DNA of 64,000 nt from Succiniclasticum ruminis DSM 9236. GTDB taxonomy: Bacteria; Bacillota; Negativicutes; Acidaminococcales; Acidaminococcaceae. Numbering within the stretch: position 1 is the first letter of the stretch; every line of letters starts with the position of its first letter. A program made the position numbers and the translations under genes. Of this stretch, positions 15,203 to 25,450 are shown one piece after another. Below the pieces are notes generated by a model that was not told the DNA's origin, did no database searches, and saw only the letters and a list, made by a program, of their open reading frames with translations. The DNA lies in the NCBI RefSeq assembly GCF_900112895.1, contig NZ_FONL01000010.1, positions 1 through 64,000 of the forward strand. The letters run 5' to 3'.

Positions 15203-18200
15203 AATACCCCTTTATTTTTATGTCTACCGTTCCCGCCACTGCGGTATTGCTTGTGTTGAACACCTTGATAACGCACTCGGTCTTCGTCCTGCTTATCACC
15301 CTGGCGTGAACCGTTTCACCGATGGCATTGGCCGTCACATTTGGGACGGCATAGAAAGTATGCCCGTACGGAACGGTAGTGCCAGCCGCCGCTATCGAAG
15401 CAGTGATGGCGATATCCGTGTCCGGCACATCGATGCTGATGAGCAGGTGGTTGACCTCCGGTGTCTTATTGGTATTTTTCGTAGCCAGTTTCACCCGGAA
15501 CTGAACGTACCTAAAACGCCGCTGCACCGGTTTGAACTCCGTCCAGTCCATCCAAATGCTGTTGTCAAGGGATGTACGGAACTCCAAAACCGCAGACACA
15601 TCCCCCGCATACATAACAGTCGAAACAAAGTACACGGAAATCTTCGCGGTAATGATGCTTCCGACATTGATCTTTGCCAGCGTGTAGGTGCCGCTTGCCG
15701 GATACTTCCCGGTCGAAGTGTTCAGTTTCAGTTTCAGTACCTGTGACCCGCCCAGGTCGGCAAACTTGGTCGTGGTATAGTCACTGAACCGGCCTCCCAC
15801 AGTCTGGAAGTTGATACTTGATTCGCCGAACTCCGTGTTGCTGTGCGTACCGCTCTGCCGGGCAAGTTCGTCAAAGGTCTGAATGACGTTCTTCGGCGGC
15901 AGGTTCTCCACGTTGACCCGCGAGGTCCGTGCGGCAGAACTTTTGAAACCGGCCTTGTTGATGGCCACGATATGGTACTGATAAAGCCTTTCAATATCCA
16001 CCGGGACGGTAAAGAAGTTGTTCGTCACCCCGGTCGCCACCAAGGCGCCGGTATCAAAACTGGAACCTTCCCGTATCTCGTACCCGGTCACATCGATGTC
16101 CGTGCTGACCGTCCAGTACAGTTCAACCATCTCGCCGTCCTGGTACGCCACAAAATTCGTGCAGTTCGTGGGTTCCACCGTACACCGCAGGCTGGCCGAC
16201 GTCTCATCCGAATAGAACCCCGCGCTGTTCAGCGTCCGGATCATGACATGGACGCTCTCCGTCTCTGTCAGGGTGTAGGTCGCATACAGTTCGTTGGTCA
16301 GCGGGATCTCCTCGGCGCTGTCCCAGTTATCCCCGACCTTCACCTGGTAACCCACAAGGTCACCGTCCGGGACGGCGTTCCATTGAATGTTCAGCTGGCT
16401 TCTATCCTTCGGGTTCTGCCGCAGCTGGATGACAGATACGGGCGTGGGCTCAAGGCCGAAGATGGCAGACACCTCCGCCGGGTACTGTGACTCGTTGCCC
16501 GCAATCGTCACCGCCTTAATCATCCACGAATACTGATGTTCCTCTTCAATCATCACTTCAAAAGTCGTACCGCTGACGCGCGGGGCGACCATACTCGCCG
16601 TGTTCCAGCTTGTGCCCTGCTTGATGATATAATAAGCAACATCGGTCTGGTTCACCGCATCCCAGGACAGCAGTACCGTGGTCTTGTTCACCGTGCTTTG
16701 CGCCGCCCGGAAATTGGTAACGTCCATCGGTTCTATCGTGATGGTAATGCTCGTGTTGGTTACGGCGGATTCAAACCCCGCCACCGTGACAGCCTTGACC
16801 ATGACATTGTATGTACCGGAGGCCGGCACCTGCCACTCAAAACGATTATCCTTGATATCCACTATCTCCGTCCCATTCGCCCAGGTATTGCCATACCGTA
16901 TCGAATAGTGGTCGATATCCTTGCCGGGGGAACGGGTGAACTTGATGACAGCCTTGCTCCGGTCCTTGGTACTCTGGGTTACCGTCAGATCCGTCACGGC
17001 ATCCGGTATCAGGTTCACTACCTTGGTCAGTCCCGTTGGGGCCTGTGAATAGACGTCAGCATTATTGATGGCGGAAATCCAGAATTTATAGGTTCCGCTC
17101 GATGCTACCTGGTAGGTGGTCTTCCGGGTCTTGGTCCTTGCGAACTGTGTGCCTGCCGCCCACGAGTTTCCCGCCCGCAGTTCATACTGGGAAAGGTCAC
17201 TGTCCGTTACGGCATCCCAGGTGAATTCCAGTACGCTCCGGTCCGTGGTCTGCTGTGTGACCGCAAAGCCTGTCACGTTCGACGGATACGGATAGATGGG
17301 AATCTGGCAGCTTGCCCCAGCTGACTGGTTGCCTGCATTGTCTACGGCAAACACCGTCACCGTGGGATTTGCTGTATTGGATACAATCGTGATGATATTG
17401 CTTGCCGTGGTATAGGTCTTGCCACCGGCAACAGAAACTTTATAGTTGCGGAAGTCGATGTCCGTATTCTCGTTCCAGGTCACCTCCGCCTTGGTACGGT
17501 CTGCCGGGTCAACCTTGTATGACAATCCCGTCACGGCCTTTGGCGGGACGTCCTGTCCGCAGGAAATAAGGCCGGTGGTAACACCCGTGCTTTGGGATAC
17601 CCCAAGAATCGTGACCACCTTGACATAGTAATCTGTCTTTGCCTTTACATTGAATTCGGCAAACGTGTTGGATGTCTCCGTAGCGTTGGTCCATTTTTTC
17701 TTGTCCGTAGAAATAAGTACCGTGTACCTGCCTCCGCCGCTGGCGCGTTTCCAGGAAACGCTCATCATGCCGTGCCGGACGCGGTTCTCGTCGGTATACT
17801 GGAACTGCTTTGCTGACAGCCCGGTAACATTTTTCGCATTCCCCACAGCCTTTGTTGCATACTGGATGGGCGGTATCTCGTAGTTCTCCTCGAACAGGGC
17901 CTCCGCATACTCGATGCAGGTGATCCTCCGCGTGAAGTCCTGCGCACGGGTAATCGATTTCACAACGAACGGCTTTGAACCGATGTTGGCAATAGCCAAA
18001 TCGAAAACATCCCCTGCCTGGGGCGGGTCGCTCTCTGAATAGTCCGATTCCAGACCGATGGTAGTCCACCCATTTGAACTCGTCTCGATGATGGTACACG
18101 GAATCGTGTACAGGTTGTCCTTTACCGTCCTGAACTGGATGCGGTAGCTTTTGGTCGTATCACTGATATAAACCGGCAGGACCATGGTCAGGTCATCCAC

Positions 18201-20456
18201 GCTTTCGATGCGTCCGCTGTTCGCCCACTTCGGTACGTCGTGCGACACAAGGATGACGTCCCCCACCGTACAGGCGATGGCATCGATACCGGCCTCGAAC
18301 GATACCGTCCGGAGCTGGTAGCGGTTACACATAAGATGATACTTGCCTTCCCGGTATGCCTGCTTATAGTCTGTTATGCCGTCCATGGTCAACTGGGCAG
18401 TCTTGGCATACCCGTCGCTGTCAAACGTGCTTCCGTAGATGGTCAGCACATCCCTTTGGTAATCAGCGTCGGCGTTGGTGAACGTGACCTCCACGCAGTT
18501 CGCCCGGTCGGCCACCTTCAGGAACTCCTCACTGAAAGAACCGGCGAGGATGTTGCCCATGTTGAACATCTGCACCGGTTGCTGCACATGGTCATAGATA
18601 CAGCCGTAGCGTGTCCCGAACCGCACCACCATGCCGCGCCCGATCGGCGCTATCCGCTGGTTGATGACCTCCAGCACCTCACCGCTGGTATTGATTTCAA
18701 TATTGACCGTCAGATCCTTTTCATTGCACCAGTTCGCCCAGGCAGCAAAATCCGAATAGCGGATGCGGTCTGCCGGAGCGCCCCGCACCTCATATTCCCA
18801 GTTCCCGGTGTTGATGTTCTTCAGCCGCCTTGCCTGATGCAACAGGTCGTAAGAGGCCCATGCCGGGTTGTCAGCCCGTTTCTTGACATAACTGCTCCCG
18901 TTCCACACATACACATAGGTGCGTTCCTTGAGGAACGACAGTGACGGGCTCCCGTTCAGCTGGTCGGTCGCCACCGCAGAGATGCCCAGAAGCGCTGTGC
19001 AAGGATAGGTAAAATCATCGTAGATAATGGAAGTGATGGCTGTAAGGTAGCAGGTAGAAGACGCCTGCGTATTCGTTTCCGCATACTGCCGGTAGGAAAC
19101 CTTTACACGCACTTCATATTCTCCGCTGGGAATATGGTTGACCGTGAACTGTTTCCGAAGGGCAGAATTCCGGGCAGCCGTGATAATACCGTTGCCGCTG
19201 CCGTTGCTTACGGTCAGAGTCGCCGTCTTATCGTTGCCGTTCTTAACGCTGCTGACCAGGCTGTCACTCCATTTGTCCGTGTCAACACGGAACGCCCCCA
19301 CGGTCACTACTTTGGAACCGATATCCTTTTTCCGTATCGTGCCGGAATAGGAACCTATGCTGATCCTAACGTTATAAAACCAGCTGCGGTACCCGTCCTC
19401 ATCGTCATCCCACAGGCATTGTATCTTCATAGTATATGAACCGGCGGCCACATTCTTCGCCAGCGTCACTCCATAGCTGTTGCTGGCCAGTTCCTTGAAC
19501 AGGTTAGTCCATGCGCCATAGGTAACATTGTCGTTTGCATCCGTGGTAACTTTCCGGTATTCGATGTCCAAGTTCACTGTAGCATTTTCCACTTTACCGC
19601 TGTCCGAAATGTGGCATAAGCCGTTCGGGAATTCTATCTCAAACCGCAATCCCCTTGTGTCTGTCCCGTTTGCCGTGTCAGTCACCCAGGTATTGTCCAG
19701 CTTGTAAGAAACATTCTTGGTAAAATATGTGTTGTTGAAATTGGTGATGACGCTCTGGTCATTCGTTCCCTTGCGAAGTTCAAAGTCCGCGTCATCAAAA
19801 TTCTCGATATCATTATCGTTCAGCTTGATGTCCGTGATGACAAGTTCCCCTTCCCCACAGGCCACAAGCCAGTTCAGGCATTCATCGTTGTCGTCGATAT
19901 CGACAAACTTGGCGATGGTCTGTCCGCCGCTTTTCACCTTGCCGTAGGTCAGGGCAATCGGGTTGTTCTGGCCTTCCATGGTCTGGACGCCAGCCCAGGA
20001 ATATGTAGCCTTGCTGTTCTCGGATTCATACCCGCCCAGGTCTGTCTTCTGACCGGAAAGCCTGCCGATAAGGGCAGAACCCAAAAACATGACAGCCGTA
20101 GCGGCTGCGTATGCACCCCAGGCACCTGCAGCAAACGCCTTGCCTAATCCGGCAAGCCAGCCACCGCTGGCGATGCCGAAGGACACCACGGACAGGGCGA
20201 TGGCTGCCACGATGCCGAGGATGGACTTGCCACCCTTTCCGCCTTTTTCGATGACCGGATATATCACCACGAAATCTTCATCCTTGATAACTGTGTTTTC
20301 ATCCACACTGTACCCGTTCACCGTGGCCTGCAGGTCAACGCCCTCTATTCTGTTTTCTGCCAGCAAATCCGCCAACGTGCCGCCAGCTTCGATATGCCGG
20401 ATTTCCCTTCCGTCCTGCGGCGAGAAAGGATTTTTAACGAGTACCAGAGTTACCAT
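15201..20456 (-). CDS. Tail tip attachment protein J (host specificity)
   Basis: At about 1750 residues this is the largest phage gene. It has an N-terminal ubiquitin-like part (FSPQDGREIRHIEAGGTL), a hydrophobic Gly/Ala-rich segment (about 80-130), and a lambda-J/TipJ core. A string of fibronectin type III domains follows, with recurring LSWDAV-, VTW- and KAVT-type motifs in the central and C-terminal half. J-type proteins form the tip of siphovirus tails and determine host range. The ATG at 20456 is preferred for its AGGTGATG Shine-Dalgarno; an alternative start reaches 20489. It overlaps the NlpC/P60 gene, as in lambda K-J. Confidence 0.9.
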   Translation of the reverse strand: MVTLVLVKNPFSPQDGREIRHIEAGGTLADLLAENRIEGVDLQATVNGYSVDENTVIKDEDFVVIYPVIEKGGKGGKSILGIVAAIALSVVSFGIASGGWLAGLGKAFAAGAWGAYAAATAVMFLGSALIGRLSGQKTDLGGYESENSKATYSWAGVQTMEGQNNPIALTYGKVKSGGQTIAKFVDIDDNDECLNWLVACGEGELVITDIKLNDNDIENFDDADFELRKGTNDQSVITNFNNTYFTKNVSYKLDNTWVTDTANGTDTRGLRFEIEFPNGLCHISDSGKVENATVNLDIEYRKVTTDANDNVTYGAWTNLFKELASNSYGVTLAKNVAAGSYTMKIQCLWDDDEDGYRSWFYNVRISIGSYSGTIRKKDIGSKVVTVGAFRVDTDKWSDSLVSSVKNGNDKTATLTVSNGSGNGIITAARNSALRKQFTVNHIPSGEYEVRVKVSYRQYAETNTQASSTCYLTAITSIIYDDFTYPCTALLGISAVATDQLNGSPSLSFLKERTYVYVWNGSSYVKKRADNPAWASYDLLHQARRLKNINTGNWEYEVRGAPADRIRYSDFAAWANWCNEKDLTVNIEINTSGEVLEVINQRIAPIGRGMVVRFGTRYGCIYDHVQQPVQMFNMGNILAGSFSEEFLKVADRANCVEVTFTNADADYQRDVLTIYGSTFDSDGYAKTAQLTMDGITDYKQAYREGKYHLMCNRYQLRTVSFEAGIDAIACTVGDVILVSHDVPKWANSGRIESVDDLTMVLPVYISDTTKSYRIQFRTVKDNLYTIPCTIIETSSNGWTTIGLESDYSESDPPQAGDVFDLAIANIGSKPFVVKSITRAQDFTRRITCIEYAEALFEENYEIPPIQYATKAVGNAKNVTGLSAKQFQYTDENRVRHGMMSVSWKRASGGGRYTVLISTDKKKWTNATETSNTFAEFNVKAKTDYYVKVVTILGVSQSTGVTTGLISCGQDVPPKAVTGLSYKVDPADRTKAEVTWNENTDIDFRNYKVSVAGGKTYTTASNIITIVSNTANPTVTVFAVDNAGNQSAGASCQIPIYPYPSNVTGFAVTQQTTDRSVLEFTWDAVTDSDLSQYELRAGNSWAAGTQFARTKTRKTTYQVASSGTYKFWISAINNADVYSQAPTGLTKVVNLIPDAVTDLTVTQSTKDRSKAVIKFTRSPGKDIDHYSIRYGNTWANGTEIVDIKDNRFEWQVPASGTYNVMVKAVTVAGFESAVTNTSITITIEPMDVTNFRAAQSTVNKTTVLLSWDAVNQTDVAYYIIKQGTSWNTASMVAPRVSGTTFEVMIEEEHQYSWMIKAVTIAGNESQYPAEVSAIFGLEPTPVSVIQLRQNPKDRSQLNIQWNAVPDGDLVGYQVKVGDNWDSAEEIPLTNELYATYTLTETESVHVMIRTLNSAGFYSDETSASLRCTVEPTNCTNFVAYQDGEMVELYWTVSTDIDVTGYEIREGSSFDTGALVATGVTNNFFTVPVDIERLYQYHIVAINKAGFKSSAARTSRVNVENLPPKNVIQTFDELARQSGTHSNTEFGESSINFQTVGGRFSDYTTTKFADLGGSQVLKLKLNTSTGKYPASGTYTLAKINVGSIITAKISVYFVSTVMYAGDVSAVLEFRTSLDNSIWMDWTEFKPVQRRFRYVQFRVKLATKNTNKTPEVNHLLISIDVPDTDIAITASIAAAGTTVPYGHTFYAVPNVTANAIGETVHARVISRTKTECVIKVFNTSNTAVAGTVDIKIKGY

Positions 20457-20859
20457 GTGCATCACCTGTATATTGATAAAACCCGACAATCACCCTGCGC
20501 CAGGCCGGGGATGATATCCTGTCTATGCAGACACCTATCCGTTCCCTTGCGTGGATGAACATCCCCCCGCCGATATAGACAGCCGTATGGTTGACGACCC
20601 CGTCCGGGCTGCCGAACCGGATGGCTACCAGGCAGGGCGCTGCCGGTTCCTTGATTTCTTTCCACGGATAGCCCCGGGTATTTCCTGTTATGAGTTGGTC
20701 TATCTTTTCCATATCTTTGTAATCCGCATCGTATTCCGGCACGTCGTATCCGTAGCGCCGGTACACTTCCCGGACGACGCCGTAGCAGTCCAGCCCTTGT
20801 TTTACATCCCGTCCGTGGTTGGCAAAGGGTGTCCCGATAAGGTCCGTAAAATCCATCAT
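20434..20859 (-). CDS. NlpC/P60 tail-tip peptidase (lambda K-like)
   Basis: The product, about 141 aa from the start at 20859, has the NlpC/P60 Cys in GLDCYGVVREVYRRYG and the His in VVNHTAVYIGGGMF. Such tail proteins cut the peptide stem of peptidoglycan during DNA entry or act in tail assembly. Unlike lambda K there is no separate N-terminal Mov34/JAMM domain. The start is chosen on an AAAGGGG site and the ATGA overlap with the upstream L-type gene. Confidence 0.88.
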   Translation of the reverse strand: MMDFTDLIGTPFANHGRDVKQGLDCYGVVREVYRRYGYDVPEYDADYKDMEKIDQLITGNTRGYPWKEIKEPAAPCLVAIRFGSPDGVVNHTAVYIGGGMFIHARERIGVCIDRISSPAWRRVIVGFYQYTGDAHGNSGTR

Positions 20860-21455
20860 GCATATACCCCTTTCTGGTCGATGCCCGGAAAACCTCCGAA
20901 GCGTGTACTGTTGCCATGCGACCGGCAATCCGCCAGCGTATGCTTGCAGGAACTCTTGCTGCCGTTATACCCACACCGGATTCCCTTGTAGGCGAACGGA
21001 CAGTTGTTCTTCATATACCGGTCCAATGGACGACGGGTGCGTGCGGAATAATCGTTGCCCAGCGTGAACTCGATCCACTGCTCGTTGACCTTGCAGGACA
21101 GCACCGTATAGTACTCCTCCAAGTCAGCGTTGCCGTTCAGGTTCTTGGAATTGACCACGCGGAGTATCACGAGCGTACCGACACCGCCGCCGCTGGCCTC
21201 CACATACCACTGCAGCCCCTGGGCCACGTTGTCGATCTTGAGGGTGACGTTCGGGTCGGATCCGTCACTGTCTTCGGATGTTTCCCCGATGTTGAACGGA
21301 AATGCCTGGTACAGCTGACCCTTCCAGGTCACGTCCTCGTTGTTGTAGCAGATATACACAGTGTTCTGCAGCCGGATCTCCAACAGGATAAGGAAACAAC
21401 TGTCAGTCGACAGTTTATTTTTTTCTGCCTTTGAAATCGCAGAGATGGAAAGCAT
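20856..21455 (-). CDS. Minor tail protein L
   Basis: The 199-aa protein matches lambda minor tail protein L. Its C-terminus has the conserved motif CPFAYKGIRCGYNG, then C-x3-HTLADC and FGGFPGI. In lambda the four Cys bind an iron-sulfur cluster; all appear present here. The protein connects the tail tip to the tube. It lies in the expected M-L-K-J order, 3 nt after the M-like gene. Confidence 0.9.
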   Translation of the reverse strand: MLSISAISKAEKNKLSTDSCFLILLEIRLQNTVYICYNNEDVTWKGQLYQAFPFNIGETSEDSDGSDPNVTLKIDNVAQGLQWYVEASGGGVGTLVILRVVNSKNLNGNADLEEYYTVLSCKVNEQWIEFTLGNDYSARTRRPLDRYMKNNCPFAYKGIRCGYNGSKSSCKHTLADCRSHGNSTRFGGFPGIDQKGVYA

Positions 21456-21458
21456 GTC

Positions 21459-21824
21459 TCACACCTCCGTCAGTTCAATCGACCCGGACCAGTAGTGCAG
21501 CGCCTCGTTCGTCCACTTGCCCACGTTCGTGATACGCACCTCCACCACTTCCGCGCCGCCCTGGTCATCCACGGAATCCGTGTTCGTCCAATTAAAAGAC
21601 CGTGCCGAGAACGACACGGTCTGTGATATAAAATTCATCAGGGTTATATACTGTTCCCTGGGAATATGGTGCCATTTCAGCGTCCACTTCCGCCGGCTCT
21701 TCGTGAATTTCCGTCTGGACTGCTGGGAACCGTCCTCGAACTTGCTGATGATGGAATTGTTCTCATATTCGCATTCAAACGGCCAGGCCGGTGGGTCTAT
21801 GGATGCCGGAAAATTAACTGCCAT
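21459..21824 (-). CDS. Minor tail protein M
   Basis: This 121-aa protein resembles lambda gpM (FECEYENNSIISKFEDG, RRKWTLKWHHIPREQY and FSARSFNW). It is part of the tail tip complex and sits between tape measure and L, the standard order. Its start overlaps the tape measure stop by one nucleotide. Confidence 0.85.
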   Translation of the reverse strand: MAVNFPASIDPPAWPFECEYENNSIISKFEDGSQQSRRKFTKSRRKWTLKWHHIPREQYITLMNFISQTVSFSARSFNWTNTDSVDDQGGAEVVEVRITNVGKWTNEALHYWSGSIELTEV

Positions 21825-24736
21825 CAGCTCATCGCCCCTTTCATCGTCGTCCGGATGCCCATCTTGTTCGTTGCAAAGGCATTCATCACGACGCTTACAA
21901 TGTAATTCTCTCCGTCAAAATTGGTCTCGGTCTGCTGTGCATCCATCTGCATCCCGCTCTCGTTGTAAAGATTGACGATGACATTCGGGATACCACCCAC
22001 AGCAGTCCCTCCGGCAGTTCCCGGGGAAACATATCCCCCCTGGGCAAAGCGTGATACCGCGCCGGTATTGATTGCGTTCAGCGTGGGAACACCGATTCTC
22101 CGTACCGCGTCCGCATTGATGACAAACTCCCCGTTGGAGAGCATTGCCGGAATGCTATCGCTTGTCGCTGTGCCGGGGCCGGTGATGAAACCGCCCTCTG
22201 CTTTTCCGGGTACCCTTGGGAACATCACGTTATGTCCCCCTATCGGGGTATTGACCATATTCCCGCCGCCCATCGGGAGTATCCAGCTAAGGAACTGGTT
22301 CACCACCTGCGCCGCCATGGTCTCCGCGATGCTCTTCACGATGGAATCCAGGAGGCCGTTCAACAGGTCCATGAACGCATCACCGAAGGATTTCTGGCCT
22401 GTCAGCACGTTCTTAAAGAAACTCTCGAAACTGCTTTGCGTATCCAGCACGATATCCGCCATGAGTTCCTTCGTGGTTTTGTGGGTCTGCAGCCAGTTGT
22501 CATAATACCGTTTCATGATGCCCTGCCGGGTGTTGTATGCGTTCAGCACTGCCGTGTTCTCTTCCGACAATGACTCCTGCAACCTTTCCATGGAATTGGC
22601 CTTGAACGCATCATCGATCTCCGCCAGGATGTCCTTGCACTGCGCATGGTACTGTACGATTTCATCTTCATACTGTTTCTCTGCCGCCGCAATATCCATG
22701 GCAGTCTGCTTCGCCAAAGAGAGTCTGCCGTCTGCGGTGATCTCATAGGCAGCACCGGTCTCCTCCAGGTTCTTGATGAACCGGGCGCGTTCCTCATCGG
22801 ACATCCCGATGTATTCCGTCTCGAACTGGAACCACCGTTTCCGTATCTCCTCGACCGCTTTCTCATGTTCTTTCTGCATCCCGTACACAGCCTTTTCCGC
22901 AGAAGTCATGTAGGCCGTCTGCAGGGAGTTGCTTTCCCTCACGGCCTCGTTTATCGTCTTCCGCATGGAGAACTCGTGTTCCAGGCTGTTCTGCAGTTTC
23001 TGCCTGCGTTTCAGTTCCTCTTTCTCCGAATCTTCTGCTTTTCCGGACGACCCCTTGCTTCCACCACCGCCTCCGCCACCGCCGGTATTGGCAAACATGT
23101 CCTTGAATTTGTCGGTATCTGTTTTATTTGATTCCGGTTTCGGGGTCGCCGGGTGTTTCCGTTCATAGGCGGCCTGCAGCATGGATATCTCGTCATCTTC
23201 CAGCACCTGCGTTTCCGTATAGGTATCGAAGGCGTCCTCGGCATCCATGTTGATGTCCCGCCGGTAAAACTTCCCGTCGTCGGCACGGCGGTACTGCTGG
23301 CCGTCGATGGAATAGATGTCACCGCCCGTGAGCCCCTGTTCCTGTGCCTGCTGCTGCTTGAACGCCACCAGCTTCTCAAAGGCGAACGCGATGGCAGCCG
23401 CCACGGCATACCATCCTCCTACCAGGGCCCACACGCTTTTGGTCAGTGAACCGACCGCCCCTTTGGCTGCAGCCGATGCCGTCACCATCTGTACCCCGGC
23501 AGCCTTTGCCGCCGCCCCGGTCGTGGCGATGGCCTGCACCTGTCCTGCCGCCGACATCTTTGCCTCGGCGTTCATCTTCCGGTACGCGGCCCGCATCTCC
23601 GCCTCGATCCTCGCAGAGGTCTCCGCGTACTTCATCTGGATTCGCATACAGGACTCGGTGATGGCTTTTTCCTTCTCCGCTTCCGTGATCTTACGGGCAG
23701 CCACTTCCTTGGCCATCAGCTGCTCTTCCTTTTTCTGTGCAGCCTTTAACATATTAAGCCGCCGGGTGATGGCAGCCTCCTGTGCCCTGGAGAGTGCCTC
23801 TACCTCTGCCGCAGCGGTCGCCGCCAAACCGGTCAGTCCTCCGGCTTTTGCTATGGCCTGAAGCACCTTGTAGGTCACGGCAAGCTGTGCAAGGCTCGTC
23901 CCAAGGGAAACGATTTCTTCCCTGTTCCCGGCGATAAGGCCGGCGGTATCCGCCAGCCCCTGTGTGATGGCCGGAAGATACTCCCCAACGATCGGGGCAA
24001 GAAGTGCACCGCCTGCCATGGTCAGTTGTTCCAACTGTGCTTCGGTCAGCTTCAACTGCCGGTTGATGTCCGACATCTGCTCCGGGTCAAGCCCGATACC
24101 CTTTATCTTCGCTGCATCCTCCGCCGCCTCGTTGTATTTCATCAGGGTCTCTGTCAGCGCCATGCCACGGACACCCAGGGTGTTCATGATGAACTCCTGC
24201 CCGTACCCGGCTTCCGATGCCGCCTGGTATCCCTGTGCCAGGTTCTTCAGCTGTTCGTTCAGGGGAAGGAGTTTTCCGTTCTGGTCGGTCAGCGACACCC
24301 CGAGGGAATCCAGAATGGCACGGGTCTTCTCTGCCTTCTCCCCGCTCCCGGTGATGGTGCTGTCCAGACGCATCATGGCGCCGGAAGCCGTGTCCACATC
24401 CCCTCCGGCCAGCTTCACCGTCCGGGAGAACATCTCTGCCTCGGCTGTAGATATCCGCAATTTCTCCGACAGGTCTTTTATACTGTCACCAGCAGAAACC
24501 GCACTTGAGATAAGGGCGGTCAGGCCGAAACCACCCCCGGCCAGCACCGCCGCCGTATTGAATTTTGTGATAAGAGAACTGACCTTGGAGGCCGTACCGG
24601 TAAGCGCCTCTTCAAACCCGGATACCGGGTCCCTGGAAAAGGTACGGTCGATATCCCTTTTCGCGGTTTTCAGTTCCTTGCGGAGACCGGAGCTGTCCGC
24701 CCCGATCTTCACCATCAATGCGGTCAATACTGACAT
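21824..24736 (-). CDS. Tail tape measure protein
   Basis: The 970-aa protein is largely helical. The N-terminal part resembles phage tape measure proteins (RKELKTAKRDIDRTFSRDP), hydrophobic segments follow (about 80-100 and 435-460), and a central coiled-coil region is rich in Lys, Glu and Gln (about 550-740). The C-terminal domain is lambda-H-like (GGFITGPGTATSDSIPA and SNGEFVINADAV). It sets tail length and is injected with the DNA. By family rule, a product of about 970 residues predicts a tail of roughly 145 nm; that is an estimate only. Confidence 0.92.
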   Translation of the reverse strand: MSVLTALMVKIGADSSGLRKELKTAKRDIDRTFSRDPVSGFEEALTGTASKVSSLITKFNTAAVLAGGGFGLTALISSAVSAGDSIKDLSEKLRISTAEAEMFSRTVKLAGGDVDTASGAMMRLDSTITGSGEKAEKTRAILDSLGVSLTDQNGKLLPLNEQLKNLAQGYQAASEAGYGQEFIMNTLGVRGMALTETLMKYNEAAEDAAKIKGIGLDPEQMSDINRQLKLTEAQLEQLTMAGGALLAPIVGEYLPAITQGLADTAGLIAGNREEIVSLGTSLAQLAVTYKVLQAIAKAGGLTGLAATAAAEVEALSRAQEAAITRRLNMLKAAQKKEEQLMAKEVAARKITEAEKEKAITESCMRIQMKYAETSARIEAEMRAAYRKMNAEAKMSAAGQVQAIATTGAAAKAAGVQMVTASAAAKGAVGSLTKSVWALVGGWYAVAAAIAFAFEKLVAFKQQQAQEQGLTGGDIYSIDGQQYRRADDGKFYRRDINMDAEDAFDTYTETQVLEDDEISMLQAAYERKHPATPKPESNKTDTDKFKDMFANTGGGGGGGGSKGSSGKAEDSEKEELKRRQKLQNSLEHEFSMRKTINEAVRESNSLQTAYMTSAEKAVYGMQKEHEKAVEEIRKRWFQFETEYIGMSDEERARFIKNLEETGAAYEITADGRLSLAKQTAMDIAAAEKQYEDEIVQYHAQCKDILAEIDDAFKANSMERLQESLSEENTAVLNAYNTRQGIMKRYYDNWLQTHKTTKELMADIVLDTQSSFESFFKNVLTGQKSFGDAFMDLLNGLLDSIVKSIAETMAAQVVNQFLSWILPMGGGNMVNTPIGGHNVMFPRVPGKAEGGFITGPGTATSDSIPAMLSNGEFVINADAVRRIGVPTLNAINTGAVSRFAQGGYVSPGTAGGTAVGGIPNVIVNLYNESGMQMDAQQTETNFDGENYIVSVVMNAFATNKMGIRTTMKGAMS

Positions 24737-24737
24737 G

Positions 24738-25058
24738 TCATTCTCTCCTTAATGCCCAGGCGAATTCCTGTTCCAACACCGCCCGGTCATGTTCCTTTTC
24801 CTGCCGGGCCTTCTCCTCTTTCTTTGCTTTCAGTTCTTCTTCCGTCATCCACAACGGGTCCACGATATCTTCCAGCGTAAGTTTTGAATCCCTTTTCAGA
24901 TACGGGGCAATCACAAACGACAAAAAATATGCAGTCCGGTAATCCTCCTCACGCCGCTGCCGGTTCACGGCTTCCAGCATGAGCAGGAATTCCCCGGGCT
25001 GCATCTCCTCGAACTCACGCGGTTTCAGTCCGATGGCGTAAGCCACCGGCTCTGCCAT
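24738..25058 (-). CDS. Tail assembly chaperone T-like reading frame
   Basis: This 106-aa frame lies between G and the tape measure gene. Its position equals the lambda T segment, which is made only as a G-T fusion by -1 frameshifting. The frame is -1 relative to the G-like gene and stays open upstream of its ATG, past the G stop, back to at least 25130. An independent start at 25058 is also possible. The sequence is helical and charged, ending in ALRRE. The chaperone would coat the tape measure protein before tube polymerisation. Confidence 0.7.
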   Translation of the reverse strand: MAEPVAYAIGLKPREFEEMQPGEFLLMLEAVNRQRREEDYRTAYFLSFVIAPYLKRDSKLTLEDIVDPLWMTEEELKAKKEEKARQEKEHDRAVLEQEFAWALRRE

Positions 25059-25081
25059 CCGCGCCCATTCCGCAAAACTCG

Positions 25082-25447
25082 TCAGGCCTTTTCCAGTACC
25101 TTCCGGATCTCTTCCCTTTTTGCCGCCGGCCCCTCCGTAAAAAGGTTGGTCGCATCGATCGCCGCCAGGATATGCGCGTTCAGCGTGTCCAGCGTCCCGC
25201 CGCTGTCGCAGTACCTCTCGATGAACCCGTAGGGGTCCTTGTCCTCCGGCTGCTTATCCTGCAGGCCGTACTTCACGCCAAGCTGTGTAAAGTGGATGGT
25301 CATCAGCCGGAGCCCCAGCGCCACGTTCGGTGTGAAAAGAAGGTTCAGCGAGAACCCCAGTTCCTGTTCCATCTCCTTCAGGCTGCGGATGTTGAACAGG
25401 AACTCACACTCACGGGCGCCGTTGTTGAACTTGATTGATTCCTTCAT
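25082..25447 (-). CDS. Tail assembly chaperone G-like
   Basis: The 121-aa protein shows the signature of siphovirus tail chaperones (SIKFNNGARECEFLFNIRSL, EMEQELGFSL) and lies between the major tail protein and tape measure, as lambda G does. It would be made both alone and as a longer G-T fusion (24738-25447) through ribosomal frameshifting near its C-terminus. Confidence 0.8.
   Translation of the reverse strand: MKESIKFNNGARECEFLFNIRSLKEMEQELGFSLNLLFTPNVALGLRLMTIHFTQLGVKYGLQDKQPEDKDPYGFIERYCDSGGTLDTLNAHILAAIDATNLFTEGPAAKREEIRKVLEKA
25088..25121 (-). other. Candidate -1 frameshift site of the tail chaperone
   Basis: Near the end of G the zero-frame codons GCA AAA AGG (25123-25115) and GAA AAG (25093-25088) offer runs where tRNAs could slip back one base into the open T frame. 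Neither is a perfect X-XXY-YYZ heptamer. The frame relationship (-1) and the open upstream T frame are seen directly; the slip point is inferred. Confidence 0.45.
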
Positions 25448-25450
25448 GTG

